From Lepus europaeus (taxonomy: Eukaryota; Chordata; Mammalia; Lagomorpha; Leporidae), in NCBI RefSeq assembly GCF_033115175.1, contig NC_084838.1:47223468-47287467 (forward strand): 64,000 nucleotides of DNA. The letters run 5' to 3'. Each line of letters begins with the position of its first letter. The stretch's first letter is position 1. The translations under genes were made by a program, and so were the position numbers. The notes below the pieces were generated by a model. It made no database searches, was not told where the DNA came from, and saw only the letters and a program-made list of their open reading frames with translations. Below, one piece after another: positions 22,359 to 32,871 of the stretch.

Positions 22359-22949
22359 TTATCTCCTTCTGAGAAATGCTGTGAATCTGTAAAAGAAGGA
22401 GAAACATCTTGTGATTTCCACTCGGACGATCTCCCAGGCACAGTGACTGTATTTCTTATCTTCCAGGAAATTGTTCATCCTGTAGAAATACTTCCTCAGT
22501 TCTAGGTTGTTGAGCAGGAAGCCCCCAGTGCCTGAGTGCTTCATCTCCTCTTCGTTGGTTTCATGTATGTCTTCCTTTAGGCATTGTTCCAGATATGCCA
22601 CTTGCTCATAAAGTCCGTTTAGAATTTGTGTCAGATGTTTCTCTTCCCAAGTGGGCTGGAAGGCATGTTCCATGAAGATATAGAAGGCCTGTGTGGATAT
22701 TTCATACCAAGCTTCCTTGATGTCCCTTTTCTCCATCTGGGTGTGTGATAGGATCTCTTGGGGTAACTCAAAATCTTTGATTTCTCTTAGACACCCTATA
22801 GGAAATGAATGGCTCACATTTCTCAGAAGTTTCATATTTTTCCAGATGACCCTATTGAGGTTAACATTCAAGAAGTCACAGTCCAGAGCTTGGAAACCGA
22901 TAATGAACAGACCCATAAGGAATGCAAGCCACCAACACTTTTGAATCAT
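22359..22949 (-). CDS. IFNK: Interferon kappa (type I interferon), complete
   Basis: A secreted type I interferon cytokine of 196 residues; the family signals through IFNAR1/IFNAR2 to JAK-STAT, and in other mammals the kappa member is made mainly by keratinocytes. The sequence shows a hydrophobic signal peptide (about residues 6-20, likely cut after Ala21 before Leu-Asp-Cys) and the mature cysteines C24, C53, C123, C170 and C182. C24-C123 and C53-C170 correspond to the two family disulfides. The interferon signature pattern fits residues 154-172, from Tyr154-Phe155 to Cys170-Ala171-Trp172, followed by EIVRVEI, and the C-terminus is basic (RRR). Resemblance to human IFNK as I remember it is clear throughout, with about five residues fewer in the loop around 124-145. 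The CDS has no intron. The start is fixed at this Met because the preceding in-frame codons include TAG at 22956-22958. A sequon is present at N44-V-S. It lies antisense inside what I infer to be MOB3B intron 1. Confidence 0.95.
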   Translation of the reverse strand: MIQKCWWLAFLMGLFIIGFQALDCDFLNVNLNRVIWKNMKLLRNVSHSFPIGCLREIKDFELPQEILSHTQMEKRDIKEAWYEISTQAFYIFMEHAFQPTWEEKHLTQILNGLYEQVAYLEQCLKEDIHETNEEEMKHSGTGGFLLNNLELRKYFYRMNNFLEDKKYSHCAWEIVRVEITRCFSFFYRFTAFLRRR

Positions 22950-23030
22950 GTCAGGCTAGGCACTCGTTCTTCCCAAGCTAAAATGTCTACCCAAGGTTGA
23001 CGGTGATATGTAGGTACTCCTCCGTGTGCC

Positions 23031-23038
23031 TTTATATA
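23031..23038 (-). promoter_or_regulatory. IFNK: IFNK TATA box
   Basis: On the minus strand this reads TATATAAA, about 85 bases upstream of the IFNK start codon. Transcription would begin near 23000-23008 and give a 5' leader of roughly 50-60 bases with no upstream ATG. The start codon has a purine (G) at -3. A TATA-type promoter is usual for inducible interferon genes. Confidence 0.7.
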
Positions 23039-23056
23039 TGTGACTGTTCAGCAGGA

Positions 23057-23066
23057 GGAGTTTCCG
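23057..23066. promoter_or_regulatory. NF-kB/IRF-like element upstream of IFNK
   Basis: The plus strand reads GGAGTTTCCG and the minus strand CGGAAACTCC. This is one base away from a kB consensus (GGRRNNYYCC) and contains a GAAAC core as found in IRF-binding sites. It sits about 20 bases upstream of the TATA box, where virus-response elements lie in other type I interferon promoters. Function is inferred from position and sequence only. Confidence 0.4.
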
Positions 23067-23079
23067 CATTCATCATTTT

Positions 23080-24599
23080 TATAGTTCTCAGGGTTGCAGC
23101 CTCTTTCCTTGTCTTTTAGGCTTGTTTGACTTAGGTGACAGCACTGATTTTGGAAGTGCTATCTTTTTTTTTTAAAGTGAGCAAAGCATACTGTTGTGTT
23201 ATCTTAGATGCCTTTATGACCCATCCCGGCACTGCAGGATCATCACAACAACACCCATACTGAGTATTTCTGAAAACTGTGATTCTGTGTTCTCACTTAC
23301 TCATCCAGCTCTGTCACATAAGAAGGAGCACTCCTTCATGAAATGTGTTTTGCATGCTTTTCTGTAGCCAAACAGCCTCTCTCATTGAGTTCATCGTAGG
23401 CATTGACCAAATGCTTGTGAAATTTGATTACTAGGTCATGAGAGCATAACATAGTTTAATGCTGTTACATTAGTTTTTTGTATTTGGATATTTTCTCTTT
23501 TTATTTGATTTCTATGGGTCTTGCAAAAGATGAAAAACAGAGTTGGTCCTTTTTGCATGACACTTATCGAAGACAAGTCTAAGCTGACTTGGTTTTCTGT
23601 CCCTTTTAGAAACTGTTGACATTATCCAGCTACCCTTTCCTTTAGGTAAATCCATCCCTGACTAGCATTGCTGCATGCCTTTGATATCTTTCTTAGAAGT
23701 TCTCCAGTGGGTTGTATATTTCAGAGTATGTTTCTGCTTCATTAACTTCTCTGTTGTACTATCATACTTTTTTTTATTTTAAAAATAATAGTTTAGACAG
23801 TATCATGTAACTTCTGCATGGTTATTTTACCATCTGGCTTGGGGGTTCTAAACTCTGTAAATCCTTTTGTTTGTTCTTGTGTTTTGTTTTGTTTTGTTTT
23901 TTTTTCACTGAAAAGGTATATGAGTATGAAGTCACCTATTTTAGTTAAGCTAATTCATACCTAGCTCAGTAATACTGTGGTAATGATGGCTATCCACCAT
24001 CTGTGGCCTTTACGTTGTTTGACCTATTCACTTTCTTGTGATGGTCTCTAGGCAATTGGTTTTCTTTCTCCAAGAAAGTAAAATGAGATATCATTCCAAG
24101 GGCCTAGCTTATTTATTTGTCTATATTTAACAAGAATACCAAGAAGGGAAATTAAGCCAGATAAGACTGAAGCTCCCTAAAAACAAGATAAGAGATTGTT
24201 CAGTTTACCTTCAGATGACAAGAAGTTCTGCTCATAGGTGATGGGAGTAGCTACCGATCTGGCTCTTGTCAGCTATTTTGAAGTTCCCTGTGTTTTCTAC
24301 CATGCATGGTTTTGTCATTTTAGCCCTCTCCCCCCAGGTTTCTCCTTTCACTGTCATTCCATATCAAAAGTCTATTGTAAGAATTTATCACATGGCAATC
24401 ACATGATTTTAAAAAGCCCATGGTCAAAGAAGCAAGCATGTTCTAAGTGTTTTAGGTAGGAGGAGTAATTCCTAGAGTTTGTTACAGCATGGAGCTCAAT
24501 GCCCATGTGTTAGAAATGCTAATTGATGCTGATATTAACAATATTCATCACAAAGAAGGAAAGATGGTTGGCTTGTATGTCTGCCCCTCCACCACCACT
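23080..24599. other. Single-copy intronic DNA upstream of IFNK
   Basis: AT-rich; a (GTTTT)n run lies at about 23878-23902. No gene recognised. Upstream IFNK regulatory sequence could lie here. Confidence 0.4.
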
Positions 24600-24613
24600 A
24601 GGATTTCCTGATT

Positions 24614-24730
24614 TACCAAATAAAAATACTGAACACCCATGCAATATTTTGAGACATAACTGTTCCAAAACAATCCTTTGTTGTTAAACCAAAATTCAGA
24701 TTTAACTGGGTGTCTTTATTTTATCTGGCA
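24614..24730. mobile_element. Palindromic MITE-like element
   Basis: Left arm CCAAATAAAAATACTGAACA plus CCC (24616-24638) pairs with right arm GGGTGTCTTTATTTTATCTGG (24708-24728) around an AT-rich centre. I recall a palindromic mammalian repeat of this type but cannot name it. Confidence 0.5.
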
Positions 24731-24749
24731 ACACCATCCACCAGGCAAG

Positions 24750-26074
24750 CTCCCATTAACCTCCCAACAGATTTAAGACATGACCCTCTTTGCAGGAAGC
24801 CTTTCCTCTGCTACTCTCTCCCTCTTCTTCAAAATTGCATTTCACTACACTTCTCTTTGCAGGATTCACTTGTGTACATATCCCAAACAACAGTGCACAC
24901 TCCAAAGAGGGGATGTGCTATACTAAAACAAAAGAGTACACACACTCACAACCATGTGTGTGCTCACACATAACTGCTTGGATTAGAAGTGTATTACACA
25001 TGCTTCTATAAAGCCATTCCATCTGAATGTATCTCAAAATACAGTAAGAATGAGAGTGCAAGGAACACTTTTATCCTTAAATGCACCAATCAGAGCTGCC
25101 TAGGCTGTCATTAGTAGAATATGCAGTGCATGCTAACATGGTTTCTGTGGCATCTACTCTTTCTTTTCTACCATGCCCTGGGGTCATTATGAGTGGTCAG
25201 GCTTTCCTTCCAGGGATAGTTGACTAGCGGGGCCTGCCTTGTCCATAGAACTGTGTGAAGTGTATGTGTACTATAAGGTTAACAGTAGTGGACAAGACAC
25301 AGTTTTTTTTTTTTTTGACAAAATAAATGAGACATTTCAGTCTAGACAAGATAGCTGTGATTCAGCTCAGGGGCATCTGGCATCTGCTCTTAAGATTTAT
25401 TGCTCTCCATGAAAAGGCAAGTTTGAAGAAGAGTGAGAGTAACTTGTTGTTCATCTGTGTTACTCAGTACATGAACCTGAGTAATTCTACTTGTGGGGTC
25501 AGAAGTTGATTGAACCAGGTAGGGAGCCCAGGGACGGGCAGCTCTGCATCCAGGCCTGGCAGTCCTCTCCACGTGGTGTGTGGGCAGCAATTACTGCTGA
25601 GTTGTATGCAGCTGTTTTAGCCTAGAGCAACCTTGAAAGCTGTGTTAGTGTTAGTGTTCTGCTGACTATTGCTGCCTCCACATTGAGGCCTGCCTCTCAC
25701 ATGGTCCTCTGGTCCCTTTCTTGGCTGTGCTTCTCTTAATGTTTTCTTAATATCCTGTAGAAATTCCTAATAGCTATATGAATAACACATAGATATATCT
25801 GAATTGTGAAAGTTCAGAAACTTCACGAAAAATACAAGTTTTGATTGACAGCTCAACCTCATGTCATGCTGCCATCCTCTCCTGCAGTAACTACAGTTAT
25901 CAGTTTGGTGTGTGGCCTTGCTTGATATCTTTCTCCCCATTAAAGTCTAACTTCCATGAAGGTAAGTGCAACAACTGACTTATTTGCTGCCATCTCCTAA
26001 ACTCTCAGCAGGACCCAGAGAGGTTGACAGAGACCTGGATTACTTCCATGGGTAGGGGTAGTAGGACTCGTGTG
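24750..26074. other. Intronic DNA with faint L2/L1 traces
   Basis: 24750-24860 and 25930-26030 resemble L2 (CTTCCATGAAGGTAAGTG at 25951), and 25750-25890 resembles an old antisense L1. Otherwise single-copy. No gene. Confidence 0.35.
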
Positions 26075-26108
26075 TGTGTGTGTGTGTATATATACATATA
26101 TATATATT
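26070..26108 (+). repeat. (GT)n(TA)n microsatellite
   Basis: About nine GT units run into TATATATACATATATATATA, abutting the poly-T of the next CSINE. Confidence 0.9.
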
Positions 26109-26402
26109 TTTTTTTTTTTTGACAGGCAGAGTTAGAGAGATAGAAAGAAAGGTCTTCCTTTTTCGTTGGTTCACCCCCCAAGTGGCCGCTATGGCCGGCG
26201 TGCTGCACCTATCTGAAGCCAGGAGCCAGGTGCTTCTTCCTGGTCTCCCATGCGGGTACAGGGACCAAGCACTTGGGCCATCCTCTTTTGCCTTCCCGGG
26301 CCACAGCAGAGAGCTGGACTGGAAGAGGAGCAACCGGGACTAGAACCCAGGGTGCCAGCACCGTAGGCAGAGGATTAGCCAAGTGAGCCACGGTGCCAGC
26401 TG
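26109..26402 (-). mobile_element. CSINE, younger type
   Basis: TTTTTGACAGGCAGAGTTAGAG start and AGTGAGCCACGGTGCCAGC head. Lacks some central bases relative to the 340-base form. Confidence 0.9.
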
Positions 26403-26459
26403 TACCTATATATTTTTTAAATTACTGAAACAGGTACTGTCATTTAATATTATTTTGGG

Positions 26460-26835
26460 TGACCCTCAAAGACTGGTTTGTTAAATGCTTGGTCCCCAAA
26501 GTGATGCTAACTAGGAGGTGGTGGAACCTTTAGGAAGTAGAACCCAGTGTGGGGGGGGGTCCTTAGGTCACCGGGTGTGTCCTTTTGAAGGCAGTTCTCA
26601 CGTGACCTGCTGAGTTCTGTGAGAGAGTTGTTATAAAAGCCCCAGCTTGGGCCCACACACACTCTCTGCTTCTGGGCTTGCAATGTGTTCCTTCTTCTAT
26701 ACTTGTTCCACCACTGCCCTCATGGAGGCCAAGCCAATGTAGATGCCCAGAGTTGCACTTTAACCTCCCAAACTGTAAGCTACATAAATCTTCTCTGTTT
26801 AGAAAGTTAGTTATTATAGTGAGAAAATGATGACT
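26460..26835 (+). mobile_element. MaLR-type LTR (MST/MLT1-like)
   Basis: TGGTCCCCAAAGTGATGCTA, AACTAGGAGGTGGTGGAACC and GTTATAAAAGCCCCAG (an LTR TATA box), then CTGTAAGCTACATAAATCTT. This order is that of a mammalian MaLR solo LTR. Confidence 0.6.
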
Positions 26836-27221
26836 TATACAGCAGGATTATTAAATTGTGATATGTTTTGACATTTAATCCTATGACTGTGTCTCTATGA
26901 CTGTGTGTATATGTACGTGTATGTGTGTATGTACCTCATTTGGGGATAATAGTAAAAAGTCTATCTTATAAGCCCTTAGTGCATATGAGACTAGCAATAA
27001 ATGGCTCCCTAGACCTGAACTATGATAGATCCAGGTGCCTATGGCAACACTGGCTACATAGCAGGTACTTGATAATCATTTGTGAGATGACTGGATGAAA
27101 TTAATAAAGCCATGTCTCAATGACAGAGAAGTCATTTGTGCTTTAGTTCTTTTTGTCTAGGGATATGGGGAGAACAAAATCAGGAGTTAGGAACCATTGA
27201 GGAGTTTATAAAATGGTAGAT
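26836..27221. other. Spacer with an L2 3' trace
   Basis: GCAGGTACTTGATAATCATTTG (27061-27082) resembles the L2 3' end. TGTGTRTATGTRY simple sequence lies at 26900-26935. No gene. Confidence 0.4.
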
Positions 27222-27537
27222 GGATGGCGCTGCGACTCACTAGGCTAATCCTCCGCCTGCAGCGCTGGCACCTCGGGTTCTAGTCCCGGTTGGGGCGCTG
27301 GATTCTGTCCCGGTTGCTCCTCTTCCATTCCAGCTCTCTGCTGTGGCCTGGGAAGGCAACAGAGGATGGTCCAAGTGCTTGGGCCCTGCACCCGCATGGG
27401 AGACCAGGAGGAAGCACCTGGCTCCTGGTTTCGGATCCGTGCAGTGTGCCAGCCATAGCAGCCATTTTGGGGGTGAACCAGTGGAAAAAAGGAAGACCTT
27501 TCTCCCTGTCTCTCTTTCACTGTCTAACTCTGCCTGT
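27222..27537 (+). mobile_element. Young CSINE without A-tail
   Basis: GATGGCGCTGCGACTCACTAGG head; ends abruptly at CTAACTCTGCCTGTAGTG with no (AAAT)n tail, so the 3' end has been lost or replaced. Confidence 0.9.
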
Positions 27538-27759
27538 AGTGATGTCACACAGTTTTGTATTTTTTTGGGTGATTCATATATCTTTGCCTCCAGAGTAGAA
27601 ATGTGTCCAACTTGATTGTGTACCAATGGCAGCTCTTAAATAAAGATACTAAATGTTCGTGCATTCAAACACTGCCAACTGATTGCTTGTAATTCTCAAG
27701 ACTGACTGGGTAGTAAGCTGTGTAGGAAGACCTACTGAGAGTATCTAAGACCATTTCCC

Positions 27760-28095
27760 GGCCGGCGCTGCGGCTCGCTAGGCTAATCCTCTGCCTGCGG
27801 TGCCGGCACCCCAGGTTTTGGTCCCGGTAGGGGCGCCGGATTCTGTCCCGGCTGCTCCTCTTCCAGGCCAGCTCTCTGCTGTGGCCCGGGAGTGCAGTGG
27901 AGGATGGCCCAAGTGCTTGGGCCCTGCACCCCATGGGAGACCAGGAGAAGCACCTGGCTCCTGGCTTTGGATCAGCGCGGTGCGCTGGCCGCAGCGGCCA
28001 TTGGGGGGTGAACCAATGGAAAAAGGAAGACCTTTCTTTCTGTCTCTCTCTCTCTCACTGTCCACTCTGCCTGTCAAAAAAAAAAAAAAAAAAAA
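27760..28095 (+). mobile_element. Young CSINE with pure poly(A) tail and perfect target duplication
   Basis: AAGACCATTTCCC is exact at 27747-27759 and 28096-28108. The tail is about 20 uninterrupted A residues, the mark of a very recent retroposition. Confidence 0.97.
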
Positions 28096-28108
28096 AAGAC
28101 CATTTCCC

Positions 28109-29203
28109 CTCTCTACCCCTCCCAAACTCTCCCTCTACCACTGAAATTGCCACTTGGTACTGGATGTTCCCAGTAGCTTCCATCTTATATCACCCTAGGG
28201 AGATTCTTTTGAACAAACCAACAGCCCATTCACTTTTACAGCCAAGCTAGAGATTATGCACAGAGTAACTTCCTACAGAGGAATCATTTCAGTTCTTAGA
28301 AAGTGATTCATCGTCAGAAAGAAATTGAGCATGGTGGAAGAAGAAATGAATAAATAAATATTACACCGTCACTGGAACCTACCTACTCTCTGTTGCGGGA
28401 ATACCAGAGTAGTCTCCATCCATACCCTCATTGCACTGTTAGTTTACCTGGTCCTTTTGAGCCCTGATGGGGCCTTTCCTTCTTGGGCACAAGACTTTCA
28501 GATAGCAGCATAAAAGATGTCACCCACCAGAAAAATCCTTCCCTTTACCCACTAAGTAGATGCAGTTTTCCCAGACTGCATTTAAAAGTGCTTGTAGTTG
28601 GGAAGAAATGACAAGAGTGTGGGCGATTAACAGAAAAGTCCTCATGTTTTGTATAAGAAAAAGAATTTAGTATTTAAAAGGAAGCAGGTGTTACAGAGAT
28701 AAGGGTAGTGTCTTCTCTTCATTATGATCAGTCTGCGTGTGGTCATCAGGTTTCTTGACAAGAAGAGCTAATAGATGCATTATTATAGGAAAACTCAAAT
28801 GAGCTTTTTGTGGACTGGCCAAAGACTCAAAAGCTACACATCTGAGAATGGCTGTAGTGTGTGAGAACTATCAGAGGCTGGAGGTAGTGTCTTGAATAAT
28901 CTAGAGGCAGGAGGAATGGGGAGGGGCCCATTTTCTTCCTGTAGTTCTGCTGCCCCCAGGTAGCCTATGACATGCAAATGCTGGAAATGATAGAATTTAG
29001 TGTTCAGAGGATGTTTACACTTAGACCTTGAGGTTAGCAGGGTTACGTGGTCTGCCAACAGCCACAAAGTGCCACTTGGGAGTGAAGTCCAGCTGAACCT
29101 TAGGCCTCCTCTTATTGACACCATCAACATTTATCTTCTGATGCAAATGGAAAACCCCCTTCCTTCTGCCTCCACCCAGAGGAGCAGCCTTCCTGCTGCC
29201 AGA
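28109..29203. other. Single-copy intronic DNA
   Basis: No gene or dispersed repeat recognised. A 98-codon minus-strand frame (28834-29130) has no recognisable domain. Confidence 0.4.
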
Positions 29204-29219
29204 AGAAAGAGGATTGTGG

Positions 29220-29575
29220 GGTCTGGTGCTGTGGCATAATGGGTTGGGCCTCTGCCTGCAGACGCAGCATCCCATATGGCACCGGTTCGAGTCCCCACTG
29301 CTCCACTTCAAATCCAGCTACCTACTGATGGCCTGGGAAAGCAGTGGAAAATGGCTGTGGTGCTTAGGCACATGCACCCATGTGGGAGACCTGGAAGGGG
29401 CACCTGGCTCCTGACTCCTGACTCCTAGCTCTGGATTGGCCCAGCTCTGACCATTGTGGCCATTTGGGGAGTGAACCAATGAATGGAGGACCTCTATCTC
29501 TGTCTCTCCCTCTCTCTGTCTGTAACTCTGCCTTTCAAATAAATAAATAAATAAATAAAATCTTTTTTTAAAAAA
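29220..29575 (+). mobile_element. CSINE
   Basis: AGAAAGAGGATTGTGG (29204-29219) and AGAAAGGGGATTGTGG (29576-29591) are the target copies, one mismatch in 16. Full-length head and (AAAT)n tail. Confidence 0.95.
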
Positions 29576-29759
29576 AGAAAGGGGATTGTGGAGGCTTGTG
29601 GCTGTGCCTGCTTCAAGGCCAGACAGACAAGCCATCATTGAAGCTCTTTCTGGTACATAACAAGAGCCTCCCAGCTCTGAGAGGGGGCTTCAGCAGAGTA
29701 GGAGACCTGGAGTTGAGTCTGACAGCCCTAGTATTTCTACAGAGTAGCTTAGAATTACA

Positions 29760-30045
29760 CCTGCCTGTTAAGATGCTGATTAAGACTCAGTTCTTCCTCA
29801 CTGGACTCCCTGGGGTTGATACCTGCCTGGCTCCTGACTCCAGGTACTTGCTAATACAGATCTTGGGAGACAGCAGGTGATGGCTCAAGTAACCAAGTCT
29901 CTGCCACTCACGTGGGAGACCTATGTTGAATTCCTGACTCTTCACATCTTGCTTTAGCCTGGCCCAGCCTCGGCCTTTGTAGGCGTTTGGGAAACGAACC
30001 AGCAGATGGGAGCTAGCTCATTCCCTCTCTATCTAGACTCCTAGG
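29760..30045 (+). mobile_element. Old truncated CSINE
   Basis: GCAGGTGATGGCTCAAGTAAC, CACGTGGGAGACCTATG and ACGAACCAGCAGATGGGAG are old C-repeat blocks. Head blurred and tail missing. Confidence 0.7.
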
Positions 30046-30087
30046 TCAGTTGAGACTGTACTTGTTGCCTTAGGAAAGTGACTTTGG

Positions 30088-30470
30088 TGGCTGGTGTTGT
30101 GTGAAAGGAGGTTAAGCTACCACTTGCGACACCAGCATCCCCTATCAGAACCCCGGTTCAAGTCCCCACTGCTCTGCTTTTGATACAGCTTCCTGCTAAT
30201 GCACCCAGGAAAGCAGATGATGGCCCAAGTACTTGGGCCCCTGCCACTCAAGAGGGAGACACAGATGCAGTTCCTTGCCCCAGGTTTTGACTTGGTCCAG
30301 CCCTTGCTGATGCAGGCATTTGGGGAGTAAAGCAGTGGAAGAAAGATGTATCTCTGTTGATCTCTGTTCTCTCTCTCCCTCCTTCCCTCCCTCCCTCCCT
30401 CCCTCTCTCTCTCTCTGTCTCTCTGTCACTTTGCCTTTCAAATAAATAAAATAAACAAAAATTAAAAGAT
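30088..30470 (+). mobile_element. CSINE with TCCC expansion
   Basis: GGCTGGTGTTGTGTGAAAGG head; TTTGCCTTTCAAATAAATAA tail. The pyrimidine block contains (CCCT)n at 30374-30405. Confidence 0.88.
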
Positions 30471-30479
30471 AACTGCTGA

Positions 30480-30870
30480 CAGGAGTTTGATTCAGGGCAG
30501 TGTTAATAGTATAGAGAAAAAGGAAATTTACTTAGGTAGTCAGGTTGGCAAATCATAGGATTGATTTGGAAAAGGGGAGAGGTGTGAGAAAGAAGTAGAC
30601 TAGAGATTGACCTAGCTCTCTAGCTAGGGGTATGGTTGTGCCATCAACTGAGAAATTACATGTAGAAGGAGCAAAGGGCTTAAGGGAACACTGGTGAATT
30701 CTATCATAGACGAGTCACCTTGAATTGTCTGTGGGATAGCCAAATGGTAGTGTCTGTCTAATTGTTGGATATATGGTCTGGACAAGGGAAGGAGATTCAT
30801 ACGGGAGGGACGGAGAAATTTGAGCGTATCAACAAAAGCTGTGGCTGGTAATTAAAAGAATCAGTGGGTC
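30480..30870 (+). repeat. Ancient dispersed repeat, family not named
   Basis: GGGTATGGTTGTGCCATCAACTGAG region (30628-30652) fits the later part of the repeat seen at 13.8 kb. Very diverged. Confidence 0.3.
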
Positions 30871-32216
30871 AGTCTAGGAAGCGTATCTCAGATGTGGAAA
30901 GAAGTGAGTCAATGTCAAAATCCCAAGAATCTCATTAGATAATGGACAACAGAAGAGGAAGCTCACAAGGATGGTCACCAAGGCATAAGGAGCATGAGGA
31001 TGGAATACTTTGATGGTTTTGTCTGTCTCTGCATCTTTGCCCAGATAATTCTGTAGAATCCAGTGCAACACCAGTGCAGTCAGTTCCAGTAAGGTTCGAT
31101 TTGCCATTGTTGATCTAGACCTAACACCATCTTACTCATGAGATACTTGAAGTTCAGAAAGCGGAATGAATTCTTTAAAGCCCAAGTCAAACTCTGGGTT
31201 GGATATTCTGACACAGGCCTTCTGTGAAGCACATCTTATCGCTGGGTATGTACAGGGGACTTCAGCTTTTTGGAAGTGCTCGTGGTGCAGTACAAGTGGT
31301 AAAAAAGAACAAGAAACTTAGGTGACGTCCAGGATGCTGTTAGAAGATAAGAATGTGTGCCATAATGCCCAGTGTCACGATGCAGAGAGTTGAAGGTCTG
31401 TCGCTGGGCTTCGTATAAGCAGAGAAAATAGGATCTGTTAAAATTTTCACAGTGTCCAAGATAAAGCAAGAGCAAAGCTAAGTGCTCAGTAGATGCAAAG
31501 CTTTTGTTGGTACTGAGTTCTGGGAGGAATTTCTGCTGTGGGGCTTCTAAAAGAGTACACTGTGGGCTGCCAAGGACCAAGACCCAGGAACTTCCTACCT
31601 GGAGGAGCCACTTGCACATGCATCACAGACTGATGCTTGTAACCTCCCTTCGCAATGTGTAGCTCCCTGGATGGCATCCTGCAGGGCCTTACTGGGTTCT
31701 CTCATGTTGAGCTACAGAAAGGATTTCAGCGATTCAGCTGGATTGGGAGAGCTTTTCTTCATGGCCCGATGTGGGGAAAAGTGTGGTCATACGTGTTGGC
31801 CTTCTCAGGGGCAGTCAGTGTGCAGACACTGCCCGGACATTTCCAGAGCCCGTGCCCAGATCCAGTCCTGCGTTTCCTATTACAAGTATGGAGGAACATT
31901 TGGGAAAACAATTTGTAGGCACCACTCTCTTCCATTTAGTCACAAGTGAGAAAACGAGCTGTTCTGTCAGTCTGACCCGGTGCCATAAACAAAAGTGAAG
32001 TGCATGCTGGACTTCAGTGTGGTTGTGTGTACACGCCGTGTACTGCTCGACGGAGAACAGGCCTAGCTTCAGAACTCTCAGGAGACAGTCTTATTTTATT
32101 CTGCACCGAAGTGACTTTTTTTTTTTTCCCCGTGAAAGAGCTTCTTCTTAAGTCAAATGGCTTAAAATTCAAATCTAAGATAGCCTTGTGTCCCCAAATA
32201 TCATAGGTAATTAAAT
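30871..32216. other. Single-copy stretch without recognised gene
   Basis: No CSINE or L1 for 1.3 kb. A Cys-rich 92-codon frame at 31671-31949 has no match I recognise and overlaps two other open frames. It may be conserved intronic sequence. Confidence 0.4.
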
Positions 32217-32528
32217 GCTGGGGGATAGCCTTGTGGTATTGTGGGTTAAGCTGCCACCTGTGATGGCAGCATCCTATATGAGCATATGAGTCTTGGTTGC
32301 TCCACTTATGATCCAGCTCCCTACTAAAGGACCTGGGAAAGCAGTGGCAGATGGCTTAAGTGGTTGGGCCCCTGCCACCCACATGGGCTTTGGCTTGATC
32401 TGGCCCTAGAGAGTGAATTTAGAGAGTGAACCAGCAGATGGAGGATCTCTCTCTCTCTCTCTTTCTCTCTGTATGTGTGTGTGTCTTTTTCTGTAACTCT
32501 GTTTTTCAAATAAATAAATCTTAAAAAA
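32217..32528 (+). mobile_element. CSINE
   Basis: GGGGGATAGCCTTGTGGTATTG head; CTGTTTTTCAAATAAATAAATC tail; short deletion in the segment between CATGGGCT and AGAGTGAA. Confidence 0.88.
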
Positions 32529-32800
32529 TAAATACCGCCACATATTTTGGGGATTATTAGTTCTGCATATTCAACTATTTTTCCTCTAAGAATAAAACTT
32601 ACTGTGTTTAAAAAGGGCTATCTGAATGGTCCCAGAGCTAAAGTTTATTTATATTCTCAGGAGAGATGGAGTTAAGAGGACAGAAATTGAGATTGCCCTA
32701 TACACATCCCTGCTGGGACACTCATTGTCAAACATGGGTCTCATTTCTTGTTTCATTACTGAGTTGCTGGGTCAGAGAAGGCCAAAAGTATCTACTACAT

Positions 32801-32871
32801 AAGCCAGCCAGCCAGCCAACCTCCCTCCCTTATTCCCTCCCTTCCATCCACCCATCCATCCATCCATCCAT
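32801..32871 (+). repeat. (CAGC)n, (CCCT)n, (CATC)n simple repeats
   Basis: Consecutive tetranucleotide runs: CAGCCAGCCAGCCAAC, CTCCCTCCC and CATCCATCCATCCATCC. Confidence 0.9.

Noticed and set aside
31671..31949. Cysteine-rich 92-codon plus-strand frame (ARCGEKCGHTC...VCRHC) that could suggest a zinc-binding domain
   Set aside because: The Cys spacing fits no family I can name, two other frames are open over the same bases, and there is no promoter or splice context.
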